Below, piece by piece: positions 5,579 to 7,280 of a stretch of DNA of 7,280 bases. The position numbers and the translations under genes were made by a program. The notes beneath the pieces are model-generated. The model ran no database searches. It was not told where the DNA came from and saw nothing but the letters and a program-made list of their open reading frames with translations. The stretch is taken from contig JAKIVW010000096.1 in the NCBI GenBank assembly GCA_022750355.1, positions 1 to 7,280 of the forward strand, given 5' to 3'. Origin of the DNA: Thermoplasmata archaeon (GTDB taxonomy: Archaea > Thermoplasmatota > Thermoplasmata > Lutacidiplasmatales > UBA184). Position 1 is the stretch's first letter. The number at the start of each line of letters is the position of its first letter.

Positions 5579-7020
5579 GGAGATTGACTCGAGAATTGGG
5601 CATCGTCGGCGTGCTGCTGGTCGCGGTGGTCTCGCTGCTGGCACCTTTCGCAACGGGGCGGACAGTACCGACCGCCGTCGGCCCCATACTCATCGCCCCG
5701 GTTTCCCCCTTGCCCAACACCACCGTCTACTCATCCACACCAACGATCGTCGCATCGTACAGCGACCTCGGACCGGGATCGATCAACCCGTCGACGGTCT
5801 ACCTTTTCGTGGATAGGACCAATATCACCGGTATATCGGGATTCAATGTGAGCACCACCCAGGTCAGCTACACTCCCCCAACGATCCTCCGGTTGAACAA
5901 CAGCAACCATACCGCGACGGTCGTCATCGTCGACACCGACGGTAACTCAGCCTCCCTGACCTGGAACTTTACGGTCAACACGAACGCCGCTCCCCCCTCG
6001 AACCCGTTGGGTGGAATCAAGATCACCCAGGTGCTCTTCTTTGTCGGGATCGGAGCGGCCATCGCGCTCGCTGCCGTGGGCGGTTACATCCTTTTCCTGA
6101 AACAGACGACCCGATTCACGTTCCGGAGGTATTTCGCGACGCACCCGGTCGAGAGGAACTACCTCGTCGTCTACATTCCGTTCGCGGTCGCCTTCGCGTT
6201 CGTGATCGTCGGGCTGCTCTACGTCTACTCGACGCCGGGCCTTCCGTCGAATGCGGTGGACTACGTCTTCATCATCGCCACGTTCATTGCCCTCACTCTC
6301 TGGGGCATCGACTCGCGACGTGAGATGTTGCGGATCCGCACCTACGAGCGGGCGTTCGCCCAGCTCCTCTTCGAGCTAGCGGACGCGATGCGCGGAGGCA
6401 TCGATCCCGCCAAGGCGATTGTCGAGTTGTCGAAGACGCACACCAACATTCTCCGAAAGGGCCTCCGGATCGCGGCGGACGGCGTGCGCCTGGGCCGCCC
6501 GTTCGACGAGGTTCTTCGGGACATGGTGGCCCCGATGAGGAGCCGGCTCATCACGCGGTACGCAGGGCTGATCGCGGATGCGACATCGATCGGAGGTGAA
6601 ACGGCGACGGTGGTCTACCGTGCCGCGAAGGATATGGACGATTTCGTCAAGATCGAGGAGGAACGCGAAAAGAAGCTCTACCTCCCGGTCGCCGTCATTT
6701 ACATCGCGTTCGGTGTCCTGACGGCGGTGCTGGTCGCGCTCTTGTTCATCGCACCCGATCTCGGGTCCATCAACATCAACTTCCTTAGCTCGGGCCACCC
6801 GCTCTCCTCGGGCGGATCCTCGTCCTCGGGAGCCACGACCATCCCCCATCTCCCCTTCTCCGTACTGAAGGAGCGGTTCTTCGAACTCATGCTCATCAAC
6901 GCCCTGGGCACGGGGGCGATCATCGGGGCGTTTACCGAGGGGCGCGCTCGGTATGGAATCCTCCACTCGCTCGCGCTGGTCGCGGGAACGGCCATCATCT
7001 TCGCGATCCTGTTTCCCTGA
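5575..7020 (+). CDS. TadC-like platform protein with exported N-terminal Ig-like domain
   Basis: A 481-residue membrane protein joining two parts rarely seen together. Residues 1-28 are a Sec-type signal (basic MRRLTR, hydrophobic core, AFATG-like end). Residues about 37-135 are beta-rich with an Ig-like look: TPTIVASYSD, PSTVYLFVD, then HTATVVIVDTDGNSAS and WNFTV near the end. Six N-glycosylation sequons (Asn48, 83, 91, 108, 111, 131) all fall here and none elsewhere. Helices follow at about 149-175, 197-218 and 229-245, then a cytoplasmic T2SSF-type domain (about 246-378, with LADAMRGGIDPAKAI at 268-282 and an acidic/basic helix near 368-377). After a helix at 378-402 comes a Ser/Gly-rich loop (405-432) and two final helices (446-463, 467-480). 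It should be the second half of the platform with its single-domain neighbour. The ectodomain may bind pilin, glycan or the S-layer; that role is inference. The ATGA overlap and GAGGG fix the start, and the continuous frame argues against an assembly join. Confidence 0.88.
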   Translation: MRRLTRELGIVGVLLVAVVSLLAPFATGRTVPTAVGPILIAPVSPLPNTTVYSSTPTIVASYSDLGPGSINPSTVYLFVDRTNITGISGFNVSTTQVSYTPPTILRLNNSNHTATVVIVDTDGNSASLTWNFTVNTNAAPPSNPLGGIKITQVLFFVGIGAAIALAAVGGYILFLKQTTRFTFRRYFATHPVERNYLVVYIPFAVAFAFVIVGLLYVYSTPGLPSNAVDYVFIIATFIALTLWGIDSRREMLRIRTYERAFAQLLFELADAMRGGIDPAKAIVELSKTHTNILRKGLRIAADGVRLGRPFDEVLRDMVAPMRSRLITRYAGLIADATSIGGETATVVYRAAKDMDDFVKIEEEREKKLYLPVAVIYIAFGVLTAVLVALLFIAPDLGSININFLSSGHPLSSGGSSSSGATTIPHLPFSVLKERFFELMLINALGTGAIIGAFTEGRARYGILHSLALVAGTAIIFAILFP

Positions 7021-7068
7021 GAGCGGGTCGCGACTGGCGCACCCTTCAACCGAGGGCCCGGTGGCGAA

Positions 7069-7119
7069 CCACGCGTTCGTGGGCTATCGACGCACCCGCG
7101 ACAAGTTTTGACGGTATCC
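7069..7119 (+). terminator. Possible 3' end of the pilus-assembly operon
   Basis: The spacer after the operon (7021-7138) contains a small 5-bp hairpin, CCACG-CGTT-CGTGG (7069-7082), and farther on the only T run, TTTT at 7116-7119. The two are not adjacent, so this is not a classical hairpin terminator; the T run alone could serve archaeal factor-independent termination. I see no gene or promoter in the spacer. Confidence 0.25.
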
Positions 7120-7138
7120 GGGGTAGGGGGCGCGCGAC

Positions 7139-7280
7139 TTAGGGGGTAACGTATACTTCGACCGTCGAGCCGACGAGCCCGAGCGTGTTCGTCTCGTTGA
7201 GGAAAATGCTGTAGGTCGTCGGTGAAGTGGTAACGAACGGGTGGGGAAGCTGCGCCTCTTGGCCGTAGTACGTGCCCGAG
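7139..7280 (-). CDS. C-terminus of an unrecognised, probably surface-exposed protein
   Basis: The minus-strand frame is open from the window edge to TAA at 7141-7139 and encodes 46 residues, ending in STVEVYVTP. It is rich in Thr, Ser, Tyr and Val with beta-strand-like spacing and contains one sequon (Asn-Glu-Thr) and no membrane helix. This composition resembles archaeal secreted or S-layer-associated proteins. It converges on the pilus-assembly operon. No family is recognised; the partial frame could be spurious, though its composition and codon use look coding. Confidence 0.55.
   Translation of the reverse strand, partial: SGTYYGQEAQLPHPFVTTSPTTYSIFLNETNTLGLVGSTVEVYVTP

Noticed and set aside
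2846..7020. Archaellum (arl) motor operon
   Set aside because: ATPase and platform genes alone could suggest ArlI/ArlJ, but the platform is split into two single-domain proteins and no archaellin or other arl accessory gene is present. A Tad/Epd-like system fits better.
1..7280. CRISPR array, tRNA, rRNA, insertion sequence or attachment site
   Set aside because: No regularly spaced repeats, cloverleaf-like segments, transposase motifs or terminal repeats were seen on either strand. Base composition looks even across the window, with no sign of a transferred island.

Overview
The window reads as a GC-rich archaeal chromosome segment, most like a member of the Thermoplasmatota. Three things point there: a euryarchaeal-type pilin N-terminus (a VSPVV motif before a long Ala/Ile/Leu helix) on a PstS-like protein; a TadA/PilT-family ATPase with two separate single-domain TadB/TadC-like platform proteins; and archaeal TATA-like promoters, one placed for a leaderless mRNA and followed by downstream genes with GAGGG ribosome binding sites. 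The lineage is inferred from protein character, because no rRNA or other marker gene is present.

Layout. (1) Positions 1-897, minus strand: a PstS-type phosphate-binding protein with a plain N-terminal membrane anchor, cut off by the window edge. (2) Positions 898-1169: its promoter, and the terminator of the next minus-strand gene. (3) Positions 1170-2603, minus strand: a second PstS-like protein that carries a type IV pilin (class III) signal segment and a cysteine-containing insertion. (4) Positions 2604-2845: a divergent control region with opposing TATA-like boxes and two hairpins in the probable leader of the pilin-PstS gene. (5) Positions 2846-7020, plus strand: a tight three-gene operon for a secretion ATPase, a four-helix platform protein, and a larger platform protein that has an exported, sequon-rich Ig-like domain at its N-terminus. 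(6) Positions 7021-7138: a short convergent spacer. (7) Positions 7139-7280, minus strand: the C-terminus of a probable surface protein.

How the genes may work together. The plus-strand operon encodes the motor and membrane base of a type IV-pilus-like machine of the Tad/Epd kind. No prepilin peptidase or ordinary small pilin lies in the window. The only protein here with a pilin signal is the divergently transcribed PstS-like solute-binding protein. The most interesting reading is a bindosome-like system: a pilin-type machine that places a phosphate- or oxyanion-binding protein on the cell surface, comparable to the Bas system and class III sugar-binding proteins of Sulfolobus. It would have two unusual traits, a platform protein with its own ectodomain and an ATPase with a Ser-Gly-X repeat insert. 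Co-function is inferred from adjacency and the signal type, not shown directly.
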